64,000 bases of DNA from Variovorax boronicumulans. GTDB lineage: Bacteria > Pseudomonadota > Gammaproteobacteria > Burkholderiales > Burkholderiaceae_C. Where the stretch lies: the NCBI RefSeq assembly GCF_030812215.1, contig NZ_JAUSSG010000001.1, positions 434,001 through 498,000 on the forward strand, given 5' to 3'. Below the pieces are notes generated by a model that was not told the origin of the DNA, did not search any database, and was given only the letters and a program-made list of their open reading frames with translations. Positions 15,918-24,715 of the stretch are shown in pieces; the first letter of the stretch is position 1, and every line of letters starts with the position of its first letter. The position numbers were made by a program, and so were the translations under genes.

Positions 15918-16931
15918 ATGCTGACACCACCCGATATCGCCCACGACGCCATTCACAAGTGCCTTGCCGAAAACTACGGCCTCCAGGCGACACACGCTGA
16001 ATTCCTTCCGTTGGGCGCGGACGTCCACTCCGCGGTCTTCCGCGTGCAGGCGAACAACGGCACGGGGTACTTCCTGAAGCTGCGCAGTGGCGATTTCGAC
16101 AAGTCGGCCGTGGCCGTGCCCGCCTTTCTCCACCACGACAAAGGCATTGCCGCGGTGATGGCGCCGCTGCCTACGACGGACCATCAACTCAGCGTGCAGC
16201 GCCACGGCTTCAACTGGATGCTCTATCCCTTCTTCGAAGGCCGGAGCGGATTCGAACGCGCCTTGACCGCCGCGCAATGGGCCGCACTCGGCGCAGCGCT
16301 GGGCGGCATTCACCGCACCGAATTGCCTCCCGCGCTGCTCGCAGGCATCCCCAAGGAAATCTACGCACACCATTGGCGCGAGGGCGTCAGGCGCTACCAG
16401 CGCCGCTTCATCAACGGCTTCGTGGGCGACGCCATCGTCCAGCGGTTCCACGCCTTCTGGGGGCAGCATGACGAGGAGATCGACACGCTTGTCTATCGCA
16501 GTGAGCAGCTTGCGTCGATCCTGTTGGAGAAGGCATTGCCGCAGGTCGTGTGCCACGCCGACATCCACGCGGGCAACGTGCTCCTGGGCGATGAAGACCG
16601 GCTGGCCATCGTCGACTGGGACACGCTCGTCCTCGCGCCCAAGGAGCGCGACCTGATGTTCGTCGGCGGCGGTGTCGGCCACGTCTGGAACCAGCCGGAG
16701 GAAGAAGCGCAGTTCTACCAAGGCTACGGCGCCACGGACATCGATGCGGTCGCCCTCGCCTACTACCGCCACGAGCGCATCGTGCGCGACATCCTCGAGA
16801 TCAGCGACCAGGTCTTCGATGCGTCCGCAAGCACCGAGGACCGCGAAGAGGCCATGCGGCAGATGGCGAGCCAGTTCCAGCCCGGCAACGTGGTCGCCAT
16901 TGCGCACCGGAGCTACGAAGCGGTCACCTGA
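15918..16931 (+). CDS. Aminoglycoside phosphotransferase-family protein, APH(9) (spectinomycin phosphotransferase)-like
   Basis: 337 residues, close to the length of APH(9)-Ia. The catalytic loop is HADIHAGN (Asp215), followed by the metal-binding DWD at 233-235. The next segment, LAPKERDLMFVGGGVGHVWN, and then YYRHERIVRDI match APH(9)-Ia (331 aa) closely in my memory of that sequence. APH(9) enzymes phosphorylate spectinomycin with ATP in the cytoplasm. Other members of this fold phosphorylate natural small molecules, so resistance is an inference. No upstream resistance promoter or mobile element is seen. Codon use matches the neighbours, suggesting a resident chromosomal gene. Confidence 0.8.
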   Translation: MLTPPDIAHDAIHKCLAENYGLQATHAEFLPLGADVHSAVFRVQANNGTGYFLKLRSGDFDKSAVAVPAFLHHDKGIAAVMAPLPTTDHQLSVQRHGFNWMLYPFFEGRSGFERALTAAQWAALGAALGGIHRTELPPALLAGIPKEIYAHHWREGVRRYQRRFINGFVGDAIVQRFHAFWGQHDEEIDTLVYRSEQLASILLEKALPQVVCHADIHAGNVLLGDEDRLAIVDWDTLVLAPKERDLMFVGGGVGHVWNQPEEEAQFYQGYGATDIDAVALAYYRHERIVRDILEISDQVFDASASTEDREEAMRQMASQFQPGNVVAIAHRSYEAVT

Positions 16932-16954
16932 TTGCGCGGCGGCGAGGTCGCCAG

Positions 16955-17869
16955 CTAGATCAGCATGTCCTGCACATCCTCGTCGAAGCCCGCGATCGGC
17001 TGCGCCTTGGCCAGCGCCAGCCAGACCGCGAACGGCATGCGCTCGATCGGCCGGTGCACCGCAGCGCGCGCCACCACGAGGCGTTCGCCTTCGAGCACCA
17101 GCACGCCGCATTCCGCCGGAATCTCCTCGGGCGTGGCGATGCAGCGGCCGCGCGCATCGTTGCCCAGCACGTACCAGCACTCGCCGCCCAGGTCGAGGTA
17201 GGCCGCGCGCTTGTCGGGCTTGCGCAGGTCGCCCAGCAGGTCGGCGCGGCTCACCTTCACCTCGTGGACGATGGGATGCGCATAGGCCTCGACGCTGGTG
17301 TTGCGGATCGAAAAAACATCGGGCCGCGCCATGCACCAGCGCGGCTTGCCGCCCTCCTCCAGCGGCGGCAGGCGCGCGCGGAGGCCGAGGCCCCGCCATG
17401 CGATGCGGCCGCCGCGCGTCATCTCGCGCGCCACGCGTTCGACCAGAGCCTCGTGCGGCGTCAGTGCCGCGCGGTTGATGGTGAGCGTGGTCGCGATGCG
17501 GGCGATGCCGGCGTCGGTCACGCGCAGGGTCTCGTGGCCGTGCGCGGTGCGCACGCGTTCGAGGAATCCGCCGGCCAGCAGCTCGACCTCGATGCCATCG
17601 CAGCAGGGCCAGCCCGCCGAACGGTAGACCTCGCGCAGGCGCCGCGCGTGCAGCTTGCCGAAAGGCACCATGGCGGTCTGCATCGGCGGCGGCTCCACCA
17701 CGGGCGGTGGAAATCCGGGGTCGGTGACAGGCGGCACGGACGGCGGCGGATCGCCCTCGGGAGGCGGTGCGGGCGGCGGTGGCGGCGTCACGGGAATCGG
17801 CACATCGGGCGCCGGTGGCGGCGGGCCGATCGGCGTGGCGACGATGGGGTCAATGGCGAGTGCGGGCAT
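16955..17869 (-). CDS. MmcB-like putative DNA-repair nuclease, proline-rich N-terminus
   Basis: About 304 residues. Residues 1-65 are extremely proline-rich (PPPPAPDVPIPVTPPPPPAP). A winged-helix-like region follows, then a PD-(D/E)xK-type core: ARPDVFSIRN, then HEVKVSRADLLGDLRKPDKR, then GGECWYVLG. The same order (D, then E-x-K followed by S-R-A-D) is seen in MmcB, a DNA-repair protein of alphaproteobacteria; homology is inferred from this motif. It lies right after dnaE2 on the same strand, so it probably belongs to the SOS mutagenesis transcript. The start may be 17869 (ATG, no clear ribosome site) or 17944 (ATG, 5 nt after the dnaE2 stop, allowing coupling). Confidence 0.6.
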   Translation of the reverse strand: MPALAIDPIVATPIGPPPPAPDVPIPVTPPPPPAPPPEGDPPPSVPPVTDPGFPPPVVEPPPMQTAMVPFGKLHARRLREVYRSAGWPCCDGIEVELLAGGFLERVRTAHGHETLRVTDAGIARIATTLTINRAALTPHEALVERVAREMTRGGRIAWRGLGLRARLPPLEEGGKPRWCMARPDVFSIRNTSVEAYAHPIVHEVKVSRADLLGDLRKPDKRAAYLDLGGECWYVLGNDARGRCIATPEEIPAECGVLVLEGERLVVARAAVHRPIERMPFAVWLALAKAQPIAGFDEDVQDMLI

Positions 17870-17949
17870 GAGGAACAGGTTAGCGAAAAGTCGTGGGGCG
17901 CGCGAGGCGTGGAACGATCGGTTGCATCCATCGGCATCGCGCATTCAAT

Positions 17950-20900
17950 TCAATGAAAGTCGCGGCTGGTGTTGCTTTGCGCAAGCCGGCCCATGAGCGG
18001 CGTCAGGTCCTTGAAGCCGGTGGCGACCAGGTGCTGCACCTTGCCGCCGCTGTCGTCGTCGCGCTGCCAGGTGCCCTGCACCGCGAGCAGGTGCGACTTC
18101 AGCAAGGGCTCGCGCCACGCGTCGATGACATGGCTCCAGACGATCACGTTGACGTTGCCGGTCTCGTCCTCCAGCGTGACGAAGATCGTGCCGTTGGCCG
18201 TTCCGGGCCGCTGCCGGCCCTTGACGATGCCGCAGGCGCGCACGGTGCGGCCGGTGGGTTGCGCGCGCAGTTCCTCCGCACTCATTAGCTTCATGCGCGA
18301 AAGGCGCGAGCGCAGCAGCGCGAGCGGATGGCGGCGCAGCGTGAGGCCCAGCGATGCGTAATCGCCGACGATCTCCTCGCCCTCGGGCGCCGCGGGCAGC
18401 AGCAGCACCTGCTCGTTGATCGGCACGCCCTTGAGCAAGGCCGGCGAGCGCCGCTGCGCGGTGGCGTCCCACACCTGCTGACGGCGATGGCCCGAGAGCG
18501 ACATCAGCGCATCGGCCGCGGCGAGCGCAGCCATGTCCTTGCCGTCCAGTTCGGCGCGCAGGGCGAGGTCTTCGGTGCTGGCGAACGGGGCCTGTTCGCG
18601 CGCTTTCAGCAGGCGTTCGGCACCGTCCTTGCTGAGGCTGGCAATGCGGTTCAGGCCGAGCCGCACCGCCGGCTGGTTCTCGTTGCCCAGGCGGTCGGCG
18701 TAGCGCGCGTCGGTGCCTGTCGGCATGCGCGGCGCATCGGGCGCGCGGGGTTCGAGCGTGGTGTCGAAATCGCTGTGCGTGACATCGACCGGACGAACTT
18801 CGACGCCGTGGCGGCGCGCGTCCTGCACGAGCTGCGAGGGGCTGTAGAAGCCCATGGGTTGGGAGTCGAGCAATGCGGCGAGGAAGCAGGCGGGTTCGTA
18901 GTTCTTGAGCCAGCTGCTGATGGTGACCAGCAGCGCGAAGCTCGCGGCATGGCTTTCGGGGAAGCCGTAGTCGCCGAAGCCGAGGATCTGCTTGAAGATG
19001 GCTTCGGCGAACTCCCTCGGGTACTTGTTGTCCACCATCCCATCCACGAGCTTCGCGTGGAACTTGTCGAGGCCGCCCTTGCGCTTCCACGCCGCCATGG
19101 CACGACGCAGCTGGTCGGCTTCGTCGGCGCTGAACTTGGCCGCGATCATGGCGATCTGCATCACCTGCTCCTGGAAGATCGGAATGCCCAGCGTGCGTTC
19201 CAAGGCGGGCTTCAGTTCGTCTTTTTCATAGAGGATCGGCAAGCCCTTGCGCACCCGCTCGCGCTGCTTGAGATACGGATGCACCATGCCGCCCTGAATG
19301 GGCCCCGGCCGCACGATCGCCACTTCGATCACCAGGTCTTCATAAGTGCGCGGCTTCAGGCGCGGCAGCATCGACATCTGCGCCCGGCTCTCGATCTGGA
19401 ACACGCCGATGGTGTCGGCGTCGCAGATCATGTCGAACACTTTCTGGTCGTCGTTGGGAACGTGGTGCATCTCCACCATCGAGCCCCGCCAGCGGTTCAT
19501 GTGATCGAGCCCGCGGCGAATGGCGCTGAGCATGCCGAGCGCGAGCACGTCGACCTTGAGCATGCCCATGGCTTCGAGGTCGTCCTTTTCCCACTGGATG
19601 ACGGAGCGGTCTTTCATCGACGCCTTCTCGACCGGCACGAGCCGCGTGAGCCTGGTGTGCGTGAGCACGAAGCCGCCGACGTGCTGGCTCAGGTGGCGTG
19701 GAAAGCCCTTGAGCCGATGCGTCATCTCGATCCACTGGACGAGCTTGAGTTCGTCTTCCTTCACGCCGACACGGACGCATGCGGCATTCAACTGTTCGCC
19801 GAGCACGGCATCGTCGAACCAGTAGTGGTCCTTGGCGAATTCGTCGACCAATCGCTCGTCGATGCCGAGGGCCTTGCCCACGTCGCGCAACGCGCTGCGG
19901 GAGCGATAGCAGATGACGACAGCGGCGATGGCGGCGCGCTCGCGGCCGTATTTCTCGTAGATGTACTGGATGACTTCTTCGCGGCGCTGGTGCTCGAAGT
20001 CGACGTCGATGTCGGGCGGTTCCTTGCGATGGCGGCTCAGGAAGCGCTCGAACAGCAGGTGACCTTTCTCTGGATTGATCGCGGTGATGCCGAGGCAGTA
20101 GCAGACCGCTGAATTGGCCGATGAGCCACGGCCTTGGCAGAGGATGTTTTTCGATTTGGCAAAGCGCACGATGTCTTCCACCGTGAGAAAGAACATCTCG
20201 TATTCAAGTTCGAGGATGAGGTTCAGTTCCTTCTGCACCTGCCGGCAGACGACCTCCGGAATGCCCGAGGCATACCGTTCGAGCGGATATTGTTTGAGTG
20301 CCCCCTCCCACGTCTTTCGCACCAGCGTCTGTGCGGCCGTCTCGCTGCTGCCCACGGTTTCAAGCGGATATTTGTAGTTCTCCCGAATTACCGCCGGATC
20401 AAACTTGCACCGCCCCGCCACCACCAGCGTGTTCGCCAGCATCTCAGGCAGATAAAGCTCCGCCAGCCGAACCCTTTGCCGCAGATGCCGCTCCGCATTC
20501 GACTGCAGCGCAAAGCCGCACTCGGCAACCGTCTTGCCTTCGCGTACCGCGGTCAACACGTCGTGCAGCGGCTTGCGGGCACGCGCATGCATGTGCACGT
20601 CGCCAGCCGCCACCAACGGCACGCCGGCCTGCTCGCCCGCCTGCATCAGCGTGACGAACCACAGGTCGTCGTCGAGCTCGTTGAGCATTTCCACCGCCAG
20701 CCAGAGGTTGCCGCCATACAGGGCCTTGGCGGCCAGCAGGTCTTCGTGCAGCGTGGCGACGTCCATCGCGCCGCCCGGCTCGCGATGCGGCACGAAGAGC
20801 ACCTGGCAGTCCTGCAGCGAAGCCACGTCGCTGCCCTCCCAGCTCACGCGGTACTCGCCCTTGGGCAATTCGGTGTTGCGCGCGGCGGTGATGAACTCGC

Positions 20901-21321
20901 AGAGGTTGCCCCAGCCCTCGGTGTCGTTCGCGATCACCACGAGCTTGAAGCGCTCGAAGCGGAACTCGCTGCCGAACAGCAGGCGAAACGTGAGGTTGCG
21001 CGGGATCGGCGGCTCGTCGGGGTGCTCGCGCTCGTAGTCGTCGAGCGTGCGCTCCATGTCGCGCCGGCAGACGTACGCCCGCACGATGCCGGCCACCGAG
21101 CACTCGTCGGTGATCGCCAACGCCGCATACCCCAGCTGATAGGCGCGCTCGACCACTTCCTCGGGCGTCGACGCGCCGCGCTGGAAGCTGAAGTTCGTGA
21201 GGCAGTGCAGCTCGGCATAGTCCGGCAACTTCGCCACGGTGTTCTTGCGCAACGGCACCGGCAGCGCATGCACCTTGGCAGGCCGGCGCTTGCGCTCTTC
21301 CTTGTCGCTCAGGTCAGGCAT
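17950..21321 (-). CDS. dnaE2: Error-prone DNA polymerase DnaE2
   Basis: 1123 residues, a C-family polymerase of the DnaE2 branch. The N-terminal PHP domain starts YAELHCLTNFSFQRGASTPEEVV. The palm carries GRGSSANSAVCYCLGI and the catalytic PDIDVDFEHQRR near residue 435. A helix-hairpin-helix and an OB-fold follow toward the C-terminus. DnaE2 performs translesion synthesis during the SOS response, recruited through ImuB. Its ATG overlaps the imuB stop by 8 nt; the frame upstream to 21432 lies inside imuB and is not used. It is the third gene after the LexA box. Confidence 0.97.
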   Translation of the reverse strand: MPDLSDKEERKRRPAKVHALPVPLRKNTVAKLPDYAELHCLTNFSFQRGASTPEEVVERAYQLGYAALAITDECSVAGIVRAYVCRRDMERTLDDYEREHPDEPPIPRNLTFRLLFGSEFRFERFKLVVIANDTEGWGNLCEFITAARNTELPKGEYRVSWEGSDVASLQDCQVLFVPHREPGGAMDVATLHEDLLAAKALYGGNLWLAVEMLNELDDDLWFVTLMQAGEQAGVPLVAAGDVHMHARARKPLHDVLTAVREGKTVAECGFALQSNAERHLRQRVRLAELYLPEMLANTLVVAGRCKFDPAVIRENYKYPLETVGSSETAAQTLVRKTWEGALKQYPLERYASGIPEVVCRQVQKELNLILELEYEMFFLTVEDIVRFAKSKNILCQGRGSSANSAVCYCLGITAINPEKGHLLFERFLSRHRKEPPDIDVDFEHQRREEVIQYIYEKYGRERAAIAAVVICYRSRSALRDVGKALGIDERLVDEFAKDHYWFDDAVLGEQLNAACVRVGVKEDELKLVQWIEMTHRLKGFPRHLSQHVGGFVLTHTRLTRLVPVEKASMKDRSVIQWEKDDLEAMGMLKVDVLALGMLSAIRRGLDHMNRWRGSMVEMHHVPNDDQKVFDMICDADTIGVFQIESRAQMSMLPRLKPRTYEDLVIEVAIVRPGPIQGGMVHPYLKQRERVRKGLPILYEKDELKPALERTLGIPIFQEQVMQIAMIAAKFSADEADQLRRAMAAWKRKGGLDKFHAKLVDGMVDNKYPREFAEAIFKQILGFGDYGFPESHAASFALLVTISSWLKNYEPACFLAALLDSQPMGFYSPSQLVQDARRHGVEVRPVDVTHSDFDTTLEPRAPDAPRMPTGTDARYADRLGNENQPAVRLGLNRIASLSKDGAERLLKAREQAPFASTEDLALRAELDGKDMAALAAADALMSLSGHRRQQVWDATAQRRSPALLKGVPINEQVLLLPAAPEGEEIVGDYASLGLTLRRHPLALLRSRLSRMKLMSAEELRAQPTGRTVRACGIVKGRQRPGTANGTIFVTLEDETGNVNVIVWSHVIDAWREPLLKSHLLAVQGTWQRDDDSGGKVQHLVATGFKDLTPLMGRLAQSNTSRDFH

Positions 21322-22669
21322 AGAACCCCTGCAGATACCAGCGCACCTCGCCCGAAGAAAACCGCGCCGAGGGCCGTTCGCGAAAGATCCACACCAGGCC
21401 GGCTTCGGGGCTTTCGGCCACGTAGTAGTCACGCATCGCCGGCTGGCCGCCGTCTTCCTTGCCGCCCCACCAGCCGGCCTCGACGCGCTGCGGCCCGACC
21501 AGCTTGCTCAATGGGCCGCGGTAGCACGGGCGCTCGCCGTCCATCTCGAGCAACAGGGGTTCGGGCAGCAGCCACGGCGGATAGACCGCATCGGGCTGCG
21601 AGGCTGCAGCCTTCGCTTGCTTGCGCGCCTTGTCGGGCGCGGCCTTGTCCTTTTCCTTCTGCAACGCAGGCCGCCATGTCTGTTTGCGCTCGGGCCGGTG
21701 GTCGGCCTCCGCACAGGGCACCACGACCTGGTGCGCCCCGAGCCGCACGCTCAGGCGCTCGACCATCTCGTGCAGCTTGTCGCCCTTGCGGTTGTCCTCG
21801 GGCAGAAAACTCGTGCTGGCGCCGGCCCACGGATCGGTTTCGAGCGTGCGCAGCCGAAGCCAGCTCGCGGGCGCTGCGAGCGTGGTGAGAGCGAGCTTTT
21901 CCGACAGCAGGCGGCGCAGGTGCGCGAGGTCCTGCGTGGGCTCGGCCGTGCGCACGGTGACCTGCTGGTGCGGCGGCAGGTTCACGCCGTTGTAGCGCTT
22001 GAGGTCGAGCGTCCACTGCAGTTCGAGCGCGCGGGCGCCGCGCTGGCGGGCGCGCAGCCAGATCTGCAGCGCCGAGAGCAGGCGGTTGGCCGACCACATG
22101 AGTTCGGGTGCGGTCTCGGCGAGCGCGGGCAGCTCCAGCTTCTGCTCGAACACGTCGGGCAGCGTGAGCCAGTCGTGGCCCTCGGGACGCAGGCCCCAGG
22201 CGGTGTCGAGCGCCATGCGCAGTTCGGTGCCGAAGCGCCGCGTGAGGCCGCCGCGCGGCAAGGCGGCCACCTCGCCCCAGGTGCGGCAGCCCAGGCGCGC
22301 GAGCAGGTCGAGGTGGGGACGGGCGGCAGTGAGCGTGTCGAGCGGCAGGCCGGACGGCATGTCCTTCGGGCGCTCTTCCTGCCGTTCGAACAGCCGCAGC
22401 CGCGCGAGCGCGATCAGGCTCGTGGCACCCTGCGCGCCGAGCATGCGCACGTCGGGTGCGGGATTGGCGGCGACCAGCTGGCGCATCAACTGGAGCCGCC
22501 CGCCCCACAGGCGCTCGCAGGCCGAGACCTCGAGCATCAGCGCCTCGTCCTGCCAGGCGACGTGCGGCGTGTATTCCAGCGCCCACCAGCCGAGGGCCTC
22601 GGGCGTGGGCAGTTGCGGTGCGTCGGGCGCGTCGGTTTCAAGCGACCACCGCAATGCGATCCAGTGCAT
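21314..22669 (-). CDS. imuB: ImuB, catalytically inactive Y-family polymerase-like adaptor
   Basis: 451 residues. It shares the Y-family palm/fingers layout, but the acidic metal-binding residues are not visible: the first palm strand reads MHWIALRWSLE, and the usual S-x-D-E motif is LEVSACERL. ImuB proteins act as non-catalytic hubs that link DnaE2 and ImuA to the beta clamp. A long charged linker (KEKDKAAPDKARKQAKAAA) splits the C-terminal third. GGAGG lies 6 nt before the ATG. It overlaps imuA by 32 nt and dnaE2 by 8 nt, so the three are translationally coupled. Confidence 0.93.
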   Translation of the reverse strand: MHWIALRWSLETDAPDAPQLPTPEALGWWALEYTPHVAWQDEALMLEVSACERLWGGRLQLMRQLVAANPAPDVRMLGAQGATSLIALARLRLFERQEERPKDMPSGLPLDTLTAARPHLDLLARLGCRTWGEVAALPRGGLTRRFGTELRMALDTAWGLRPEGHDWLTLPDVFEQKLELPALAETAPELMWSANRLLSALQIWLRARQRGARALELQWTLDLKRYNGVNLPPHQQVTVRTAEPTQDLAHLRRLLSEKLALTTLAAPASWLRLRTLETDPWAGASTSFLPEDNRKGDKLHEMVERLSVRLGAHQVVVPCAEADHRPERKQTWRPALQKEKDKAAPDKARKQAKAAASQPDAVYPPWLLPEPLLLEMDGERPCYRGPLSKLVGPQRVEAGWWGGKEDGGQPAMRDYYVAESPEAGLVWIFRERPSARFSSGEVRWYLQGFYA

Positions 22670-23444
22670 TGGGGCCTCCTTTCCACGCATCGATGCGGAC
22701 CACCGTCGCGGACGTTGCCGCGTCGCCGACCGGCACCATGCCCTGCTGCTGCAGGCGCAGCCTGCGGCGCAGCCGGGCGGCGGCAAGCAGCGCGGTCATG
22801 CGCTGGTTGCGCGCTGGCAGCATCACCGGCGAAGCCAGCGGCGGGCCGCGGCGCTTGAGGATGCGAAGTTCGATCTGCGACGCATCGGTCTCGCAGGTCT
22901 CCACCTGCAAACGAAGCCGCGCCGGCGAAGCCCCCAGCGCAGCCGACCCGGGCCGGCACACGAAGAGCATCACGTCGTGCTGCGCGGCTGCCAGCTGCAG
23001 CCGCCGCAATTCGCCCACGCGCGCCTGCGGCAGCCACGCCAGCACCGCGGCCACGTCCGCGCAACGCAGCGCCTGCTCGCAGGCCCAGAGCCGCGCGGCC
23101 GGCGCATCGCTCTTGATCCACATCAGCGCCTCCACCGGCAGACCTTGCGCCGCGAGCGACGACCCGCAGGGCTCGTAAGGCGGGCCGATCAGCACGACCG
23201 GCCCGCCGCGCGCCTCCACCGCCTGCGCCAGCGCGTGCAGCAGCAGCCGCCAGACATGCGCTTCGGGCGCGCTTTGCAGCAGCTCGGTCATCGCGCCGAC
23301 CGGCCAGCCACCGCCGGGCAACTCGGCGTCGAGCGCGGCGTGGCCGGTTGCGACGACCTGCGCGTCGGCCAGGCCGAGTTCGTCGGCATGCCAGACGCCA
23401 CGGCCCGCGGCGGCGGAAAAGGAGTCGAGGAAAGGAAGGCCCAT
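22638..23444 (-). CDS. imuA: ImuA, SOS mutagenesis protein (RecA/SulA-like)
   Basis: 268 residues of the ImuA/SulA-like family. The GHAALDAELPGGGWPVGAMTELLQ entry motif resembles the RecA core, without a clear intact Walker A. ImuA is required with ImuB for DnaE2 access to damaged forks. The ATG at 23444 is preferred because a GTG at 23459 sits inside the LexA operator. The mRNA leader is very short and has no strong ribosome site. It is the first gene of the SOS cassette and lies 12 bp from the LexA box. Confidence 0.9.
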   Translation of the reverse strand: MGLPFLDSFSAAAGRGVWHADELGLADAQVVATGHAALDAELPGGGWPVGAMTELLQSAPEAHVWRLLLHALAQAVEARGGPVVLIGPPYEPCGSSLAAQGLPVEALMWIKSDAPAARLWACEQALRCADVAAVLAWLPQARVGELRRLQLAAAQHDVMLFVCRPGSAALGASPARLRLQVETCETDASQIELRILKRRGPPLASPVMLPARNQRMTALLAAARLRRRLRLQQQGMVPVGDAATSATVVRIDAWKGGPNALDRIAVVA

Positions 23445-23456
23445 GATCGGAGTTTT

Positions 23457-23476
23457 CACTGTATTTTTATACAGTA
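23457..23476 (-). promoter_or_regulatory. LexA (SOS) box of the imuA-imuB-dnaE2 operon
   Basis: CACTGTATTTTTATACAGTA (plus strand) contains CTGT-N8-ACAG with an AT-rich centre, a near-ideal LexA site. It lies 12 bp upstream of the imuA ATG, so LexA directly blocks transcription of the cassette. The divergent LivK-type receptor gene starts 77 bp away on the other side and could also be affected. Confidence 0.93.
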
Positions 23477-23553
23477 TTTCCTGAGCCGCAACCGGAGATC
23501 GATTTACTCGGAAGGTCTCGCCCCTTAAGATGAATTGTTAACAGTTTGTGACC

Positions 23554-24684
23554 ATGACACACAAAAAGATTCAATTCCTGGCTTCGACCCTTGCCGCCTT
23601 CGTTCTCGGACTGTCTGCTTCGGCGTATGCGCAGACCGGCAAACCCCTGCTGATCGGCCAGACCTACGTGCAGACCGGCCCGCTCGCGTCGCTGTCGACC
23701 GAACCGCTGGTCGGCATCCGTGCCATGTTCACCACGCTGAACGCGAACGGCGGCATCAACGGCCGGCCGGTCGAGCTGCGCCAGCTCGACGATGCCTACG
23801 ACCCCGCCAAGGGCGCCGAGAACGTCAAGACCTTCGCCAAAGACGGCGCCATCGGGGTGCTGATGCCCATCGGCACCTCGTCGTCGGTCGGCGCGATCAA
23901 GGCGGCCAACGAACTGAAGATTCCCGTGGTCGGCCCGTACACCGGCGCGGGCCCGGTGGTGAAGTTCACCGAGTACGGCTTTCCGGTGCGCATCAGCTTC
24001 GACGAGGAATACAGCCGCATCGTGAACCACCTGTTCACCATCGGCCTCTCGCGCATCGCCTTCGCGCACAACGACAACCCCGGCGCGCGCTCGGCGATGG
24101 AGAGCACGCAGAAGTTCATTGCAGAGCGCGGCGAAAAAATGGTGGGCAGCGTCGCCATCAAGAACGACGGCTCCGACGCCGTCGAGCGCGCGGCCGAGCT
24201 GGTCAAGCTCAAGCCCAAGGCGGTGGTGCTGTCGGCCACCAACGACGTGGCGGCCAAGTTCATCACCGCCTACCGCGCGGCGGGCGGCGAGACGGCCTTC
24301 TATTCGTTCTCTTTCCTCAATGGGCAGAAGCTCTTCCAGGACATCAAGAAAGACGCGGCCGGCGTGGTCATCTCGCAGGTCGTGCCCTACCCGTGGAACA
24401 GCGCGATGCCCGTCATCGCCGAGTACCAGGCGGCGATGAAGAAGATCGGCATGAACGATTTCAGCTACGCCAGCCTGGAGGGCTATGTCACGGCCAAGGT
24501 CATGGTCGAAGGCCTCAAGCGCGCGGGCGCGAACCCGACGCCCGAGTCGTTGCAGAAGGGCCTGGAGTCGTTCAAGACGCTCGACATCGGCGGCATTGCC
24601 GTGTCGTACCGGCCCGGCGAGCATCGCGGGCTGACCTTCTCCGAGCTCTCGATGCTCAAGGCCGACGGGCGGTACCTCCGCTGA
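23554..24684 (+). CDS. ABC transporter substrate-binding protein, LivK-type (periplasmic amino-acid/aromatic-acid receptor)
   Basis: 376 residues. The signal peptide ends ASAYAQ. The mature protein starts KPLLIGQTYVQTGPLASL and continues with the type I periplasmic fold (DDAYDPAKGAENVKTF, then YTGAGPVVKFTEYGFPVRIS, then EGYVTAKVMVEGL), typical of Leu/Ile/Val-type receptors with broad ligands in Burkholderiales. No permease or ATPase genes are nearby, so it must share a transporter encoded elsewhere. A GTG two codons upstream is also possible. It is followed 31 bp later by the aldo/keto reductase gene, probably on the same transcript. Confidence 0.85.
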   Translation: MTHKKIQFLASTLAAFVLGLSASAYAQTGKPLLIGQTYVQTGPLASLSTEPLVGIRAMFTTLNANGGINGRPVELRQLDDAYDPAKGAENVKTFAKDGAIGVLMPIGTSSSVGAIKAANELKIPVVGPYTGAGPVVKFTEYGFPVRISFDEEYSRIVNHLFTIGLSRIAFAHNDNPGARSAMESTQKFIAERGEKMVGSVAIKNDGSDAVERAAELVKLKPKAVVLSATNDVAAKFITAYRAAGGETAFYSFSFLNGQKLFQDIKKDAAGVVISQVVPYPWNSAMPVIAEYQAAMKKIGMNDFSYASLEGYVTAKVMVEGLKRAGANPTPESLQKGLESFKTLDIGGIAVSYRPGEHRGLTFSELSMLKADGRYLR

Positions 24685-24715
24685 AACCGTTGCCGATGGG
24701 CGCAGAATTTCGTTC

